Position numbers and translations under genes: made by a program. Below, one piece after another: positions 18,609-28,713 of a DNA stretch of 64,000 nt. Position 1 is the first letter of the stretch. Each line of letters begins with the position of its first letter. The notes beneath the pieces are model-generated. The model had not been told where the DNA came from and searched no databases. It saw only the letters and a list, made by a program, of their open reading frames with translations. Source of the DNA: Eubacterium sp. (lineage in GTDB: Bacteria; Bacillota; Clostridia; Lachnospirales; Lachnospiraceae); assembly GCA_003486385.1 (NCBI GenBank), contig DNFT01000097.1, forward strand, positions 3,794 through 67,793, in the 5' to 3' direction.

Positions 18609-18643
18609 AAGGTGCGGCATTGCGTATTCCATTACCGCACTTT
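18609..18643 (+). terminator. probable terminator between miaB and mutS
   Basis: AAGGTGCGG (18609-18617) pairs with CCGCACTTT (18635-18643) across a 17-nt loop, with one A/G offset and an AT-rich 3' flank. The remainder of 18484-18737 is very AT-rich and holds no gene. Confidence 0.55.
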
Positions 18644-18737
18644 AATAATTAAATTAAATCACCAAAAATATTAAAAAAAATAGACAGAAACAAGGAAAAT
18701 GTAAGAAGCGTTCAGCTTTTTACGGATTGGAGAAAAA

Positions 18738-21398
18738 ATGCCGACATATTCACCTATGATGCAGAAGTACTTAGAGACCAAGGAGCAGTATAAGGACTGT
18801 GTACTTTTTTACAGATTAGGAGATTTTTATGAGATGTTCTTTGACGATGCACTTATGGTGTCAAAGGAGCTTGAACTTACGCTTACGGGCAAGGACTGCG
18901 GACAGGAGGAGCGCGCTCCGATGTGTGGCATCCCATACCATGCAGCGGAAAATTATATAAACAGACTTGTATCTAATGGGCATAAGGTGGCAATCTGCGA
19001 GCAGGTCGAGGATCCGAAGCTGGCAAAGGGGCTTGTAAAGAGAGAAGTTATCCGTATTGTAACGCCGGGTACGAATTTTAACCCTTCCGCACTTGAGGAG
19101 GGAAAAAATAACTACATAATGTGTGTTGTGTATATGAGCAATATGCTTGGAATCTCAGTCTCGGACATCACGACAGGTGAGTATCTTGTAACGGAGGTCC
19201 GCTCAGCGCGTGAGCTGTTCGATGAGATAAATAAGTTTTCGCCGTCTGAGATAATATGCAATGAAGCGTTTATGATGAGCGGAATATCCCTTGATAGCAT
19301 TAAGGACAGGCTCAATATCACTGTGTCATCGTTGGAACCGTACTATTTCGACGATGAGCTGTCAAAAAGGCTGCTGCTTGAGCATTTCAAGGCGGCAGAC
19401 ATGATGGGACTTGGGCTTGCGGATTATTCGATTGGCTCAGTTGCCGCAGGAGCACTTTTACAATATCTGTACGAGACACAGAAGAGCTCCCTTCCACACC
19501 TTACGCATATCACGCCGTATGCTGTGGGTAAATATATGATTGTCGACAGCTCAACGAGGCGGAATCTTGAGCTTACAGAGACACTTAGGGAAAAACAGAA
19601 AAAGGGGTCACTCCTGTGGGTGCTTGACAAGACCAAGACCGCAATGGGAGCCAGAAGGCTCAGACAGATGCTTGAGCAGCCTCTTGTTGTGGGCGGGGAT
19701 ATCGTGACACGACAGCAGGCGGTGGCTTACCTGAAGGATGAGGTCATCACAAGGGAGGAGCTGAGGGAGTACCTAAACCCGGTCTATGACCTTGAGCGTC
19801 TGATAGGAAGAATAAGTACCAGATCCGCAGGGCCGAGGGATCTGATTGCACTTAAGAGCTCACTGTCAATGCTGCCACATATCAAGTATCTTATAAGAGA
19901 ATGCAGCGTTGAGCTTCTGCATGAATTACATGATGAGATTGATGAGCTTGAGGATGTGTGCACCCTTATTGAAAAAGCGATAGTTGATGAACCGCCTATT
20001 GCGGTAAAGGATGGCGGACTTATAAAGGAAGGCTTCAATGATGAGATTGACAGGCTCAGAACGGCAAAGACAGAGGGAAAGAGCTGGCTTGCACAGCTTG
20101 AATCGGATGAGCGGGAGAGGACAGGTATCAAGAATCTTAGAATCAAGTACAATAAGGTTTTTGGATACTATATAGAGGTGCTCAATTCTTTCAAGGGCAA
20201 TGTGCCGGAGGACTATGTAAGAAAGCAGACTCTCACCAATGCTGAGAGATATTCAACTCCTAAGCTCAAGGAGCTGGAGGACATCATATTGAATGCGGAG
20301 GATAAGCTTTTCTCACTTGAGTATGATGTGTTCGCCGATGTGAGGGAAAAAATCTCCGCGGAGGTTGTAAGGATTCAGAGAACTGCCGGTGCCATTGCAC
20401 AGCTTGATGTGTTTGCCTCACTTGCAACGGTGGCAGACCAGAATAATTATGTCTGCCCGAAGATTAACAATAAGGGAATTATTGACATAAAGGATGGAAG
20501 ACACCCTGTTGTGGAGAAAATGATTCCCAACAATATGTTCATACCGAATGACACATACCTTGACAATAACAAAAACAGGGTATCAATCATAACCGGTCCG
20601 AATATGGCCGGTAAGTCAACATATATGAGACAGGCAGCACTCATTGTGCTCATGGCTCAGATTGGCTCCTTTGTTCCGGCAAGATCGGCGGATATAGGGG
20701 TTGTCGACAGGATATTTACGCGTGTGGGCGCCTCAGATGACCTTGCGAGCGGACAGAGTACATTCATGGTTGAGATGAATGAGGTTGCGAATATTCTAAG
20801 AAATGCCACTGCTGACAGCCTGCTTGTACTTGACGAGATAGGGCGAGGGACGAGCACCTTTGACGGATTGAGCATAGCATGGTCGGTTGTGGAGCATATA
20901 AGCAATCCGAAGCTTCTTGGAGCTAAGACATTGTTCGCGACACATTACCATGAGCTGACGGAGCTTGAGGGGACGATAGATTCCGTCAACAACTATTGCA
21001 TAGCTGTCAAGGAACAGGGGGATGACATTGTGTTCCTTCGAAAGATTGTCGCCGGAGGGGCGGACAAGAGCTATGGAATACAGGTAGCGAAGCTTGCCGG
21101 AGTGCCGGACAGCGTTATCAACCGGGCAAAGGAAATCTTAGCCGACCTTGTGGATGCCGATATATCCGCGAAGGCTAAGGAGATTGCCAGGCTTGGCACT
21201 TCAAATACCAAATCAAAGAAAAAAATGCAGAAGCCTGATGATGTCGACCTTGAGCAGATGACTCTTTTTGACGCTGTGAAGGATGATGACATTATCGAGG
21301 AGCTGAAGAACATCGACCTTGGAAATCTCACTCCTATTGAGGCGCTTAACACATTGTATAAGCTTCAGAATAAAGTCAAGAACCGCTGGAGCTTTTAA
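18738..21398 (+). CDS. mutS: DNA mismatch repair protein MutS
   Basis: An 886-aa mismatch-recognition ATPase. The N-terminal mismatch-binding motif is GDFYEMFFDDA, the ABC-type Walker A is GPNMAGKST (about residues 620-628), and the Walker B/signature is LLVLDEIGRGTSTFDG (about 696). The length is standard for MutS1. TTGGAGAAA precedes the ATG. It leads a mutS-mutL-miaA operon. Confidence 0.98.
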   Translation: MPTYSPMMQKYLETKEQYKDCVLFYRLGDFYEMFFDDALMVSKELELTLTGKDCGQEERAPMCGIPYHAAENYINRLVSNGHKVAICEQVEDPKLAKGLVKREVIRIVTPGTNFNPSALEEGKNNYIMCVVYMSNMLGISVSDITTGEYLVTEVRSARELFDEINKFSPSEIICNEAFMMSGISLDSIKDRLNITVSSLEPYYFDDELSKRLLLEHFKAADMMGLGLADYSIGSVAAGALLQYLYETQKSSLPHLTHITPYAVGKYMIVDSSTRRNLELTETLREKQKKGSLLWVLDKTKTAMGARRLRQMLEQPLVVGGDIVTRQQAVAYLKDEVITREELREYLNPVYDLERLIGRISTRSAGPRDLIALKSSLSMLPHIKYLIRECSVELLHELHDEIDELEDVCTLIEKAIVDEPPIAVKDGGLIKEGFNDEIDRLRTAKTEGKSWLAQLESDERERTGIKNLRIKYNKVFGYYIEVLNSFKGNVPEDYVRKQTLTNAERYSTPKLKELEDIILNAEDKLFSLEYDVFADVREKISAEVVRIQRTAGAIAQLDVFASLATVADQNNYVCPKINNKGIIDIKDGRHPVVEKMIPNNMFIPNDTYLDNNKNRVSIITGPNMAGKSTYMRQAALIVLMAQIGSFVPARSADIGVVDRIFTRVGASDDLASGQSTFMVEMNEVANILRNATADSLLVLDEIGRGTSTFDGLSIAWSVVEHISNPKLLGAKTLFATHYHELTELEGTIDSVNNYCIAVKEQGDDIVFLRKIVAGGADKSYGIQVAKLAGVPDSVINRAKEILADLVDADISAKAKEIARLGTSNTKSKKKMQKPDDVDLEQMTLFDAVKDDDIIEELKNIDLGNLTPIEALNTLYKLQNKVKNRWSF

Positions 21399-21484
21399 GA
21401 GGTCTGGAAATATAAATTGACTGTAGATAGTGAAATTAAAAGAGCTTGGGAACAATTTAACAGTAAATTTAAGAGAGGAATAAT

Positions 21485-23647
21485 ATGGCGCAGATAAAGG
21501 TATTAGACCAGAGTACAATCAATAAAATAGCGGCAGGCGAGGTTATTGAAAGACCTTCATCGGTAGTTAAAGAGCTTGTTGAGAATGCCATTGATGCGGG
21601 AGCCTCAGCCGTGACCATAGAAATAAAGGACGGCGGCTGTTCGTTTATAAGGATAACCGACAATGGGAGCGGTATTCCGAAGGATCAGATACAACTGGCC
21701 TTTCTGCGCCATTCAACCAGCAAGATTAAGTCGGTGGAGGATTTACTGACCATCTCGTCACTTGGTTTCAGAGGTGAGGCACTGTCGAGTATTGCTGCAG
21801 TGGCACAGGTTGAGCTTATAACCAAGACAGCGGAGAGCCTTACCGGAAGCAGATACCTTATAGACGGCGGAAAGGAAAAGAGCATTGAGGAGATAGGAGC
21901 GCCTAACGGAACAACATTTCTGGTGAGAAACCTTTTCTACAATACACCGGCGAGAAGAAAATTTCTAAAGACAGGCATTACAGAGGGAAACTATATAAGT
22001 GATCTTGTCGAAAAGCTTGCCCTGTCCCACCCGGAGATTTCGTTCAGATTCATAAGCGGAGGGCAGAATAAGCTGTATACATCAGGAAATGGTACGCTCA
22101 AGGACGTTATATACGGAGTGTACGGCAGGGAGATTACGGCTGGGCTGATACCGCTTCAGTATGAGTGTGAGCTGTTCAAGGTGGATGGCTTTATAGGAAA
22201 GCCGGCGATGAACAGAGGCAACCGTGCTCTGGAGAATTATTATATAAACGGACGTTACATTAAGAGCAGTATCATTTCCAAGGCTATCGAGGACGCCTAT
22301 GCGGGCTATTCCATGCCTAAGAAATATCCGTTTACATCACTGCATTTTCATATCGACCCGGACACAATAGATATCAATGTGCACCCGACTAAGATGGAGC
22401 TGCGTTTTTCGGAGGGAGAGAGAGTATACAAGGAGCTATATCAGGCAGTGCATGAGGCTGTTATGCAGAGGGAGGTCATTCCGCAGGTGAATTTCGATTC
22501 GGACAGCAGGAAGAAATCATCTGAGGCGGCATCGGGCAATATTACCGGAAATACATCGGGCGCGGCTATACAGAAGGTCAGGGAGAATAAGCTTCCGGAG
22601 CCTTTTGAGCTTAACAGAATGGCTGGCGCCGGGAAGAAGCAGTACAGCGCTTTGGCTGGCGGAGCGATATTAAATGAACACAGGACGGAGTATAAGCCAT
22701 CTGACAGGAAGCAGGAAGAAAATCAGCAATATAGGTTGAATGAAATAAAAATCAGTCCGGCAGGATTTAAAACAGCAGAAGCCGGAACAGGAATAAAAGC
22801 CGGGGAAGTAAAAACAGAAGAATTAAAAACAGTTGAAACAAGGACAGAAGAAACAAGAGCAGAAGAAATAAAAGCCACGGAAACAAACACAGCGGCAGTG
22901 GACATGTCAGGAAAGGACAGCTCTTCGCATAAGCCTGCAGAGAGTATTGAAGCAGGGCAGGAGTCCGGGAAGGAAAACAGAACAGAGCATATAGAACCTG
23001 TTCCGATGGCTGTCCCTGAACAGCTGAGCCTTTTCAGTGAGGACAGGAAGCTTCTTGATGAGAAAAATCTTGCAGACCATAAGATAATAGGACAGTTGTT
23101 TGATACCTACTGGCTTATAGAGTTTGACCAGAAGCTGTTCATAATGGATCAGCATGCGGCACATGAGAAGGTTCTCTATGAACACTTTATGAAGAGAGTA
23201 TCGGAGGGGACTCCGGCTTCACAGCAGCTGATGCCGCCGCAGATAATCACACTTACCCTTGCGGCAGGACAGGTGCTGAAGGACAATATGGATATAATTG
23301 CCAATATGGGCTTTGAGATAGAGAGCTTCGGCGGCAATGAGTACGCAATACGAGCGGTTCCGGTGGAGCTGTATGGTGCGTCGGGCAAGGATATGATTAT
23401 GGAGATAATAGATGATCTCATGGAGAATCCGGGCAGGGTCTCCAATGAGACGGTAAAGTCGCGCATAGCGACCATGGCATGCAAGGCTGCCGTGAAGGGA
23501 AACAACAGATTACAGCCTGCGGAGGTTAGGGAGCTTGTGACTGAGCTTATGACCCTTGACAATCCGTATAACTGCCCTCATGGAAGACCTACCATGATAT
23601 CAATGTCCAAATATGAGCTTGAAAAGAAGTTTAAGAGAATAGTCTAA
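21485..23647 (+). CDS. mutL: DNA mismatch repair endonuclease MutL
   Basis: 720 aa. N-terminal GHKL ATPase: ELVENAIDAG, DNGSGIP and GFRGEAL (residues 31-99). The C-terminal nicking endonuclease is complete, with DQHAAHEKVLYEHF (near 555) and CPHGRPT (near 697), so strand nicking is intrinsic. The linker at about 340-510 is disordered and holds a Glu/Thr-rich run of repeating KTE/ETRTEE-like units. AGAGAGG precedes the ATG. Confidence 0.97.
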   Translation: MAQIKVLDQSTINKIAAGEVIERPSSVVKELVENAIDAGASAVTIEIKDGGCSFIRITDNGSGIPKDQIQLAFLRHSTSKIKSVEDLLTISSLGFRGEALSSIAAVAQVELITKTAESLTGSRYLIDGGKEKSIEEIGAPNGTTFLVRNLFYNTPARRKFLKTGITEGNYISDLVEKLALSHPEISFRFISGGQNKLYTSGNGTLKDVIYGVYGREITAGLIPLQYECELFKVDGFIGKPAMNRGNRALENYYINGRYIKSSIISKAIEDAYAGYSMPKKYPFTSLHFHIDPDTIDINVHPTKMELRFSEGERVYKELYQAVHEAVMQREVIPQVNFDSDSRKKSSEAASGNITGNTSGAAIQKVRENKLPEPFELNRMAGAGKKQYSALAGGAILNEHRTEYKPSDRKQEENQQYRLNEIKISPAGFKTAEAGTGIKAGEVKTEELKTVETRTEETRAEEIKATETNTAAVDMSGKDSSSHKPAESIEAGQESGKENRTEHIEPVPMAVPEQLSLFSEDRKLLDEKNLADHKIIGQLFDTYWLIEFDQKLFIMDQHAAHEKVLYEHFMKRVSEGTPASQQLMPPQIITLTLAAGQVLKDNMDIIANMGFEIESFGGNEYAIRAVPVELYGASGKDMIMEIIDDLMENPGRVSNETVKSRIATMACKAAVKGNNRLQPAEVRELVTELMTLDNPYNCPHGRPTMISMSKYELEKKFKRIV

Positions 23648-23666
23648 ACCCTGGAATGGAGATTAT

Positions 23667-24608
23667 ATGAAAAAAAAGCTGATAATTCTCACAGGACCGA
23701 CTGCCGTGGGTAAGACGGATTTATCCATAAGGCTTGCCAGGACAGTCGGCGGTGAAATAATAAGTGCCGATTCAATGCAGGTATACAGAAGAATGGATAT
23801 AGGAACTGCGAAGATAAGACCTGAGGAGATGGACGGTGTGCGTCACCATCTTATTGATATATTAGAGCCGACGGAGAGCTTCAATGCATTTTTATTCAAG
23901 GAATATGCACTAAAGGCGGCAAATGAGATATGGGAAAGGGGCAGTATACCGATTATTGTAGGTGGTACAGGCTTTTATATACAGACCATTCTGTACGATA
24001 TTGAGTTTGCAAAGAGCGATGAGAATGACGGAATAAGGGATGAGTTAAATAAGCTGTATGAGGAACATGGCGCAGCTTTTCTTCACGATATGCTTGCCAA
24101 GGTAGACCCGGAGTATGCGGCGGAGGTGCATGAGAACAATGTAAAAAAGGTTATCCGTGCGATAGAATTTTACAGGCAGACAGGGCACAAGCTGTCTGAG
24201 CACAACACGGAGCAGAGGGAGCGCACATCTCCATACAATTTTGAGTATTTTGTTTTAAGTGATGACAGGACTGTTCTCTATGAGCGTATCGATAAGCGCA
24301 TCGATGGGATGGTCGAGGCAGGACTGATAGCTGAGGTACAGGCTCTGCTTGACGAGGGTGTTGACAGGAGGAGTGTAGCAATGCAGGGGCTGGGCTACAA
24401 GGAGATTGCTTCATACCTTGCAGGGGAGATAAGCCTTGATGAAGCTATATATATTCTTAAGCGTGACACAAGGCATTTCGCCAAGCGCCAGTTAACCTGG
24501 TTCAGACGTGAGAAGGATGTTGATTTTGTCGAGCTGGATAAATCAGGCAGCCGTGAGGCGGCGTTTGAATACATGCTTGATGTGTTAAAAAAGAAAAATA
24601 TTATATAA
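23667..24608 (+). CDS. miaA: tRNA dimethylallyltransferase
   Basis: 313 aa; transfers dimethylallyl to A37 of tRNAs reading UNN codons. The P-loop GPTAVGKTDLS, SADSMQVYRRMDIGTAK and VGGTGFYI are typical. It starts 20 bp after mutL. Its product modification is the substrate of MiaB encoded upstream. Confidence 0.97.
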   Translation: MKKKLIILTGPTAVGKTDLSIRLARTVGGEIISADSMQVYRRMDIGTAKIRPEEMDGVRHHLIDILEPTESFNAFLFKEYALKAANEIWERGSIPIIVGGTGFYIQTILYDIEFAKSDENDGIRDELNKLYEEHGAAFLHDMLAKVDPEYAAEVHENNVKKVIRAIEFYRQTGHKLSEHNTEQRERTSPYNFEYFVLSDDRTVLYERIDKRIDGMVEAGLIAEVQALLDEGVDRRSVAMQGLGYKEIASYLAGEISLDEAIYILKRDTRHFAKRQLTWFRREKDVDFVELDKSGSREAAFEYMLDVLKKKNII

Positions 24609-24609
24609 G

Positions 24610-24673
24610 TTGGGACACCGGGGTCTGACCCCTGTCCCGGAACTGGGACAGGGGTCAGACCCCGGTGTCCCAA
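24610..24673. repeat. long perfect palindrome (29-bp arms, 6-nt loop)
   Basis: 24610-24638 and 24645-24673 are exact reverse complements around GGAACT. The arms begin TTGGGACACCGGGG and contain GGTCTGACC, far richer in GC than the flanks. It fills nearly all of the gap between miaA and the next gene. The look is that of a REP-type mobile hairpin; it would also act as a transcript barrier. Confidence 0.9.
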
Positions 24674-24686
24674 GAATGGAGTAAAG

Positions 24687-25991
24687 ATGAGTATTACAGA
24701 TGAAATTTACAGCATGTACCGGGAGATGGGAATATGCAGTGAGGTATTAGATTATGGAATGCGTGTGGAGAAGAAACTTGCCGGGCGCTTTGAGAAGATA
24801 GACAGAGTTGCTGAATATAATCAGCTCAAGGTTCTGAACGCAATGCAGAAAAACCATGTGAGCGAGGCACATTTAGGCTCAAGTACCGGTTATGGATATA
24901 CAGATATGGGAAGAGATACGCTTGAGCAGGTGTATGCGGATGTATTTCACACGGAGACGGCGCTTGTAAGACCACAGATTACCTGTGGAACACATGCACT
25001 CACAATTGCACTTGCCGGAAATTTAAGACCGGGGGATGAGCTTTTATCGCCGGTTGGTAAGCCGTATGATACTCTCCAGGGAATAATCGGAATGAGAGAA
25101 TGTCCAGGTTCGCTTGCGGAGTACGGAATAAGCTACAGACAGGTTGACCTTCTGCCAGACGGAAGCTTTGATTTTGACGGTATAAGGAAGGTTATAAATG
25201 AAAAGACAAAGCTTGTAACAATACAGCGTTCTAAGGGCTATGACAGCAGACCTACACTTTCGGTTGAGAAAATCGGAGAGCTTATAAGCTTCATAAAGGG
25301 GATAAAGCCTGAGGTTATATGCATGGTGGATAATTGCTACGGAGAGTTCGTTGAGACGATTGAGCCTTCAGATGTTGGAGCTGATATGGTCGTCGGCTCA
25401 CTCATAAAGAATCCGGGTGGCGGTCTTGCACCGATAGGAGGCTATATTGCAGGTAAGGAAGAATATGTAAATCAGGCAGCGTATAGACTTACTGCTCCGG
25501 GACTTGGCAGGGAGCTTGGTGCCACGCTTGGAGTGAACCATGCGTTCTATCAGGGCTTTTTCCTTGCACCTACGGTTACAGCCGGGGCACTCAAGGGTGC
25601 TGTCTATGCGGCTAATCTATATGAGAAGCTTGGATACAGGGTCATACCTGATGGGAAAGAGGAGAGATACGATATAATACAGGCGGTTGAGATGGGAAGC
25701 GCCGAGGGGCTTATCGCGTTCTGCGAGGGTATTCAGGCGGCGGCACCTGTTGACAGCTTTGCGGTACCGGAGCCTTGGGATATGCCGGGATATGATTCAC
25801 AGGTTATCATGGCAGCCGGTGCATTTATCTCCGGAGCGTCGATCGAGCTTAGTGCTGATGGTCCATTACGCGAGCCGTATACAGCATTTTTTCAGGGTGG
25901 TCTTACATGGAACCATGCACGCTTCGGTATTCTTAAGAGCCTTCAGCAGCTTGTTGATAAAGGAATTGTAAAAGTTTCCGATTTGTGTTAA
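24687..25991 (+). CDS. YnbB/methionine gamma-lyase family PLP enzyme
   Basis: A 434-aa fold-type I PLP protein of the family once called aluminium resistance protein. Visible are RPQITCGTHALTIAL, GKPYDTLQGIIG, SKGYDSRPTLS, VDNCYGEFVE and the PLP-lysine block GSLIKNPGGGLAPIGGYIAG. It is related to cystathionine/methionine gamma-lyases; the natural substrate is uncertain. GGAG precedes the ATG. Its end overlaps the region upstream of radC. Confidence 0.9.
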   Translation: MSITDEIYSMYREMGICSEVLDYGMRVEKKLAGRFEKIDRVAEYNQLKVLNAMQKNHVSEAHLGSSTGYGYTDMGRDTLEQVYADVFHTETALVRPQITCGTHALTIALAGNLRPGDELLSPVGKPYDTLQGIIGMRECPGSLAEYGISYRQVDLLPDGSFDFDGIRKVINEKTKLVTIQRSKGYDSRPTLSVEKIGELISFIKGIKPEVICMVDNCYGEFVETIEPSDVGADMVVGSLIKNPGGGLAPIGGYIAGKEEYVNQAAYRLTAPGLGRELGATLGVNHAFYQGFFLAPTVTAGALKGAVYAANLYEKLGYRVIPDGKEERYDIIQAVEMGSAEGLIAFCEGIQAAAPVDSFAVPEPWDMPGYDSQVIMAAGAFISGASIELSADGPLREPYTAFFQGGLTWNHARFGILKSLQQLVDKGIVKVSDLC

Positions 25992-26032
25992 ATTCTAATG
26001 GGGATATCTTTTCAGCCGGAATGGAGGCTGAG

Positions 26033-26728
26033 ATGGAAAATAATCAGGAATTTAATGAAGACGGCAGCATAATGCTTCCCTATGAAAAGAGTGAAGCTTA
26101 CGGTTTTGAAAGTCTGAGTGATGAGGAGCTTTTTGCGATTATAATAAGAAGCGGCACAAAGAGACATAGCTGCATGGAAGCTGCCTCAGCTCTTGTGAGA
26201 GAGACAAAGGGGCAGGGAATTATAGGTTTGCAGAGGCTCTCGGTCAAGGAGCTGGCACAGCTTCCGGGAATAGGCAGGGTAAAGGCAGTGCAGCTTAAGT
26301 CTATATGTGAGCTTTCGAGACGGATGGCAAGCCAGAGACGTGCACGCAGGCCATGTCTGGATTCAGCGGCAGCGGTGGTCGAATATCTTATGGAGGACAT
26401 GAGACATTTAGAGCAGGAACAGTTAAGAATCCTTCTGTTAGACACCAAATGCATGCTCATCCATGAGAAGGTAATGAGTATAGGAACCGTCAACAGCACC
26501 CTTATGCCGCCGAGGGAGATTTGCCGTGAGGCTCTGATGCGTGACAGCACAGGCTTTATTCTTGTTCATAATCATCCTACGGGGGATCCGGCTCCAAGCC
26601 GTGAGGATATTGTGGCGACGAATAAAATATTCAATGCTGCCAATTTGATTGGCATTTCACTGATTGACCACATAATTATTGGTGATAATACATATATCAG
26701 TATGAAAGATGACGGATTGATACAATAG
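26033..26728 (+). CDS. radC: RadC family JAMM-domain protein
   Basis: About 231 aa. An N-terminal helix-hairpin-helix region (ALSD-like SLSDEELFAIIIRSG and LPGIGRVKAVQL) precedes a JAMM/MPN metalloprotease-like domain with HNHPTGDPAPSREDI. The cellular role of RadC is unresolved. ATG 26033 is chosen because GGAGG lies five bases before it; the open frame runs back to 25985 inside the previous gene. Tn554 uses radC as target elsewhere; here radC is intact. Confidence 0.93.
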   Translation: MENNQEFNEDGSIMLPYEKSEAYGFESLSDEELFAIIIRSGTKRHSCMEAASALVRETKGQGIIGLQRLSVKELAQLPGIGRVKAVQLKSICELSRRMASQRRARRPCLDSAAAVVEYLMEDMRHLEQEQLRILLLDTKCMLIHEKVMSIGTVNSTLMPPREICREALMRDSTGFILVHNHPTGDPAPSREDIVATNKIFNAANLIGISLIDHIIIGDNTYISMKDDGLIQ

Positions 26729-26760
26729 TGTGCTCCGTCGCAGGGAATGGAGGAATATAT

Positions 26761-27780
26761 ATGGCTAGGAGTATTTTTGGCCTTGATATAGGGACAAGCA
26801 ATATTAAGATTTATTGTAGTGACAGGGATGAGATTTTGAATGAAAAGAACATTATCGCCATAGCACACAAAAAAGATGTTTTTGCAGTCGGAGACGAGGC
26901 GTACGAAATGCATGAGAAGGCTCCAGGTTCAATCCAGGTTACTTTTCCGGTAAAATACGGTGTGATTGCCGATTTTGCCAATATGCAGTTGCTTGTCACA
27001 GAGTTCATAAAGAAGATGAGCAAGGGCGGCAGGATAATGCCGGCAGATTATTATATTGCCATACCTACTGAGATTACCGAGGTGGAAAAGAGAGCGTTTT
27101 TAGAGCTTATAAGGGACTCTAAGATAAAGGCCAGGAAGATTATGATTATCAATAAGCCTGTTGCGGATGCCGTGGGTTCAGGCGTTGATGTCAACAGCGC
27201 CAAGGGCGTCATGGTGGTTAATATCGGAGCTGATACAACGGAGATTTCCGTTATGAGCCTTGGGGGTATTGTCATCAGCCGTGCCGTTAAGTTCGGTGGA
27301 AATAAGCTTGACGAACAGATTATAAGTGCTGTCCGCAAAAGATATAATCTTGTTATCGGTGCAAAGACGGCGGAATATATCAAGATAAAGCTTGGCAGTG
27401 CTGTACCTATGGAGGAGCAGTTTGTAAGTGTATATGGAAGAGACCTTGTTACGGGACTTCCTATGTCACAGGAGATTTCATCTACAGCTGTATATGAATG
27501 CATGATTGACTTTATACATTCCATAATTGACTCAATAAAGATGATTCTGGAGAGAACACCTCCTGAGCTTGCCTCGGATATAATTGATACGGGAATCCAT
27601 CTTACAGGTGGCTCTTCAGGAATAAGGCATCTGGCAGACCTTATCAATAATGAGACAGAACTCCATGTCGTTATTTCAGACAATCCGGGAGAAAGTGTGG
27701 TAAGAGGCATAAAGACTATTATTGAGGATCCGGCATTTGCAGAGATTGCCATGATTCCAAAAGAGAAGGTATATGATTAA
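26761..27780 (+). CDS. mreB: rod shape-determining protein MreB
   Basis: A 339-aa bacterial actin that organises lateral wall synthesis. It begins ARSIFGLDIGTSNIKIY (phosphate 1 motif), with MVVNIGADTTEISVMS (phosphate 2) and DTGIHLTGGSSGIRHL (adenosine motif). GGAGG precedes ATG 26761. It leads mreB-mreC-mreD-mrdA-minCDE-rodA. Confidence 0.95.
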   Translation: MARSIFGLDIGTSNIKIYCSDRDEILNEKNIIAIAHKKDVFAVGDEAYEMHEKAPGSIQVTFPVKYGVIADFANMQLLVTEFIKKMSKGGRIMPADYYIAIPTEITEVEKRAFLELIRDSKIKARKIMIINKPVADAVGSGVDVNSAKGVMVVNIGADTTEISVMSLGGIVISRAVKFGGNKLDEQIISAVRKRYNLVIGAKTAEYIKIKLGSAVPMEEQFVSVYGRDLVTGLPMSQEISSTAVYECMIDFIHSIIDSIKMILERTPPELASDIIDTGIHLTGGSSGIRHLADLINNETELHVVISDNPGESVVRGIKTIIEDPAFAEIAMIPKEKVYD

Positions 27781-27799
27781 AGCGTAATGGGAGAGTGTT

Positions 27800-28642
27800 A
27801 TGGATAAGAAACCGCAGTTACATGTGTCACAGAAATTTATTCTTTCAGCACTTACAGTAGTGTGTTTTACTTTGATTGCTGTGTCTTTTTTTACCGACAA
27901 GCTTACTGCACCTGTACAGAATGTGCTTTCTTATGTGATTACACCGTTGCAGAAGGGCATCAATGGAATGGGACTGTGGCTTACAGACAGGGCAGATTAC
28001 TTTGCGACGATTGATGAACTGAGACAACAGAATGAAGATCTTAAGGCAGAACTTGACAATGTGAAGGAAAAGAATCTTGTTCTTGTACAGGATCAGATAG
28101 AATTAAATAATCTTCGCGAGCTGTATGCGCTGGATAATAAGATCCCGGGATATGACAAGGTTGCCGCACGCGTTATCGGAAAAGGTTCAGGAAACTGGTT
28201 TTCAACATTTACAATAGACAAGGGAAGCAGGGATGGCATACTTGTTGATATGAATGTTATATGTGGCAATGGTCTTGTGGGTATTGTAACGGATGTTACA
28301 GATAATACGGCAACTGTCAGAAGCATAATTGATGGAAACAGCAATGTTACAGGTATGCTTGTCACTTCCTCAGATACCTGTAACGTAAGAGGTGACTTAG
28401 AGCTGATGGACAGTGGCTATATACATCTTGAATACATGCAGAAGGATGTGGATGTTTCTGATGGTGATATGATTGTTACATCAAATATCAGTGATAAATA
28501 TATTCAGGGAATCCTAATAGGCTATGTAAAAAATATTACCGAGGATGCTAACAGTCTTACCCAGTCCGGATATCTGGTTCCGGCAGTCGACTTTGAGAGA
28601 TTGACAGAGGTGCTTGTGATTATGCAGCTCAAGAAAAAGTAG
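27800..28642 (+). CDS. mreC: rod shape-determining protein MreC
   Basis: 280 aa: a single N-terminal membrane anchor (about residues 13-32), a coiled coil (ELRQQNEDLKAELDNVKEKN) and the extracellular beta-barrel region with ARVIGKGSGNWFSTFTIDKG and GLVGIVTDV. It scaffolds the elongasome outside the membrane. It starts 20 bp after mreB. Confidence 0.94.
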   Translation: MDKKPQLHVSQKFILSALTVVCFTLIAVSFFTDKLTAPVQNVLSYVITPLQKGINGMGLWLTDRADYFATIDELRQQNEDLKAELDNVKEKNLVLVQDQIELNNLRELYALDNKIPGYDKVAARVIGKGSGNWFSTFTIDKGSRDGILVDMNVICGNGLVGIVTDVTDNTATVRSIIDGNSNVTGMLVTSSDTCNVRGDLELMDSGYIHLEYMQKDVDVSDGDMIVTSNISDKYIQGILIGYVKNITEDANSLTQSGYLVPAVDFERLTEVLVIMQLKKK

Positions 28643-28713
28643 CTTTTTTCAAGTGAGCATACTTTTAAGCTTTTGTGTAGAAAGATTATTTTATCTGAGC
28701 AGTGAGGATTGGC

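Noticed and set aside
27051..27752. 233-codon open frame antisense to mreB
   Set aside because: Ser/Ile/Thr-rich shadow of a certain gene, no ribosome site, no family.
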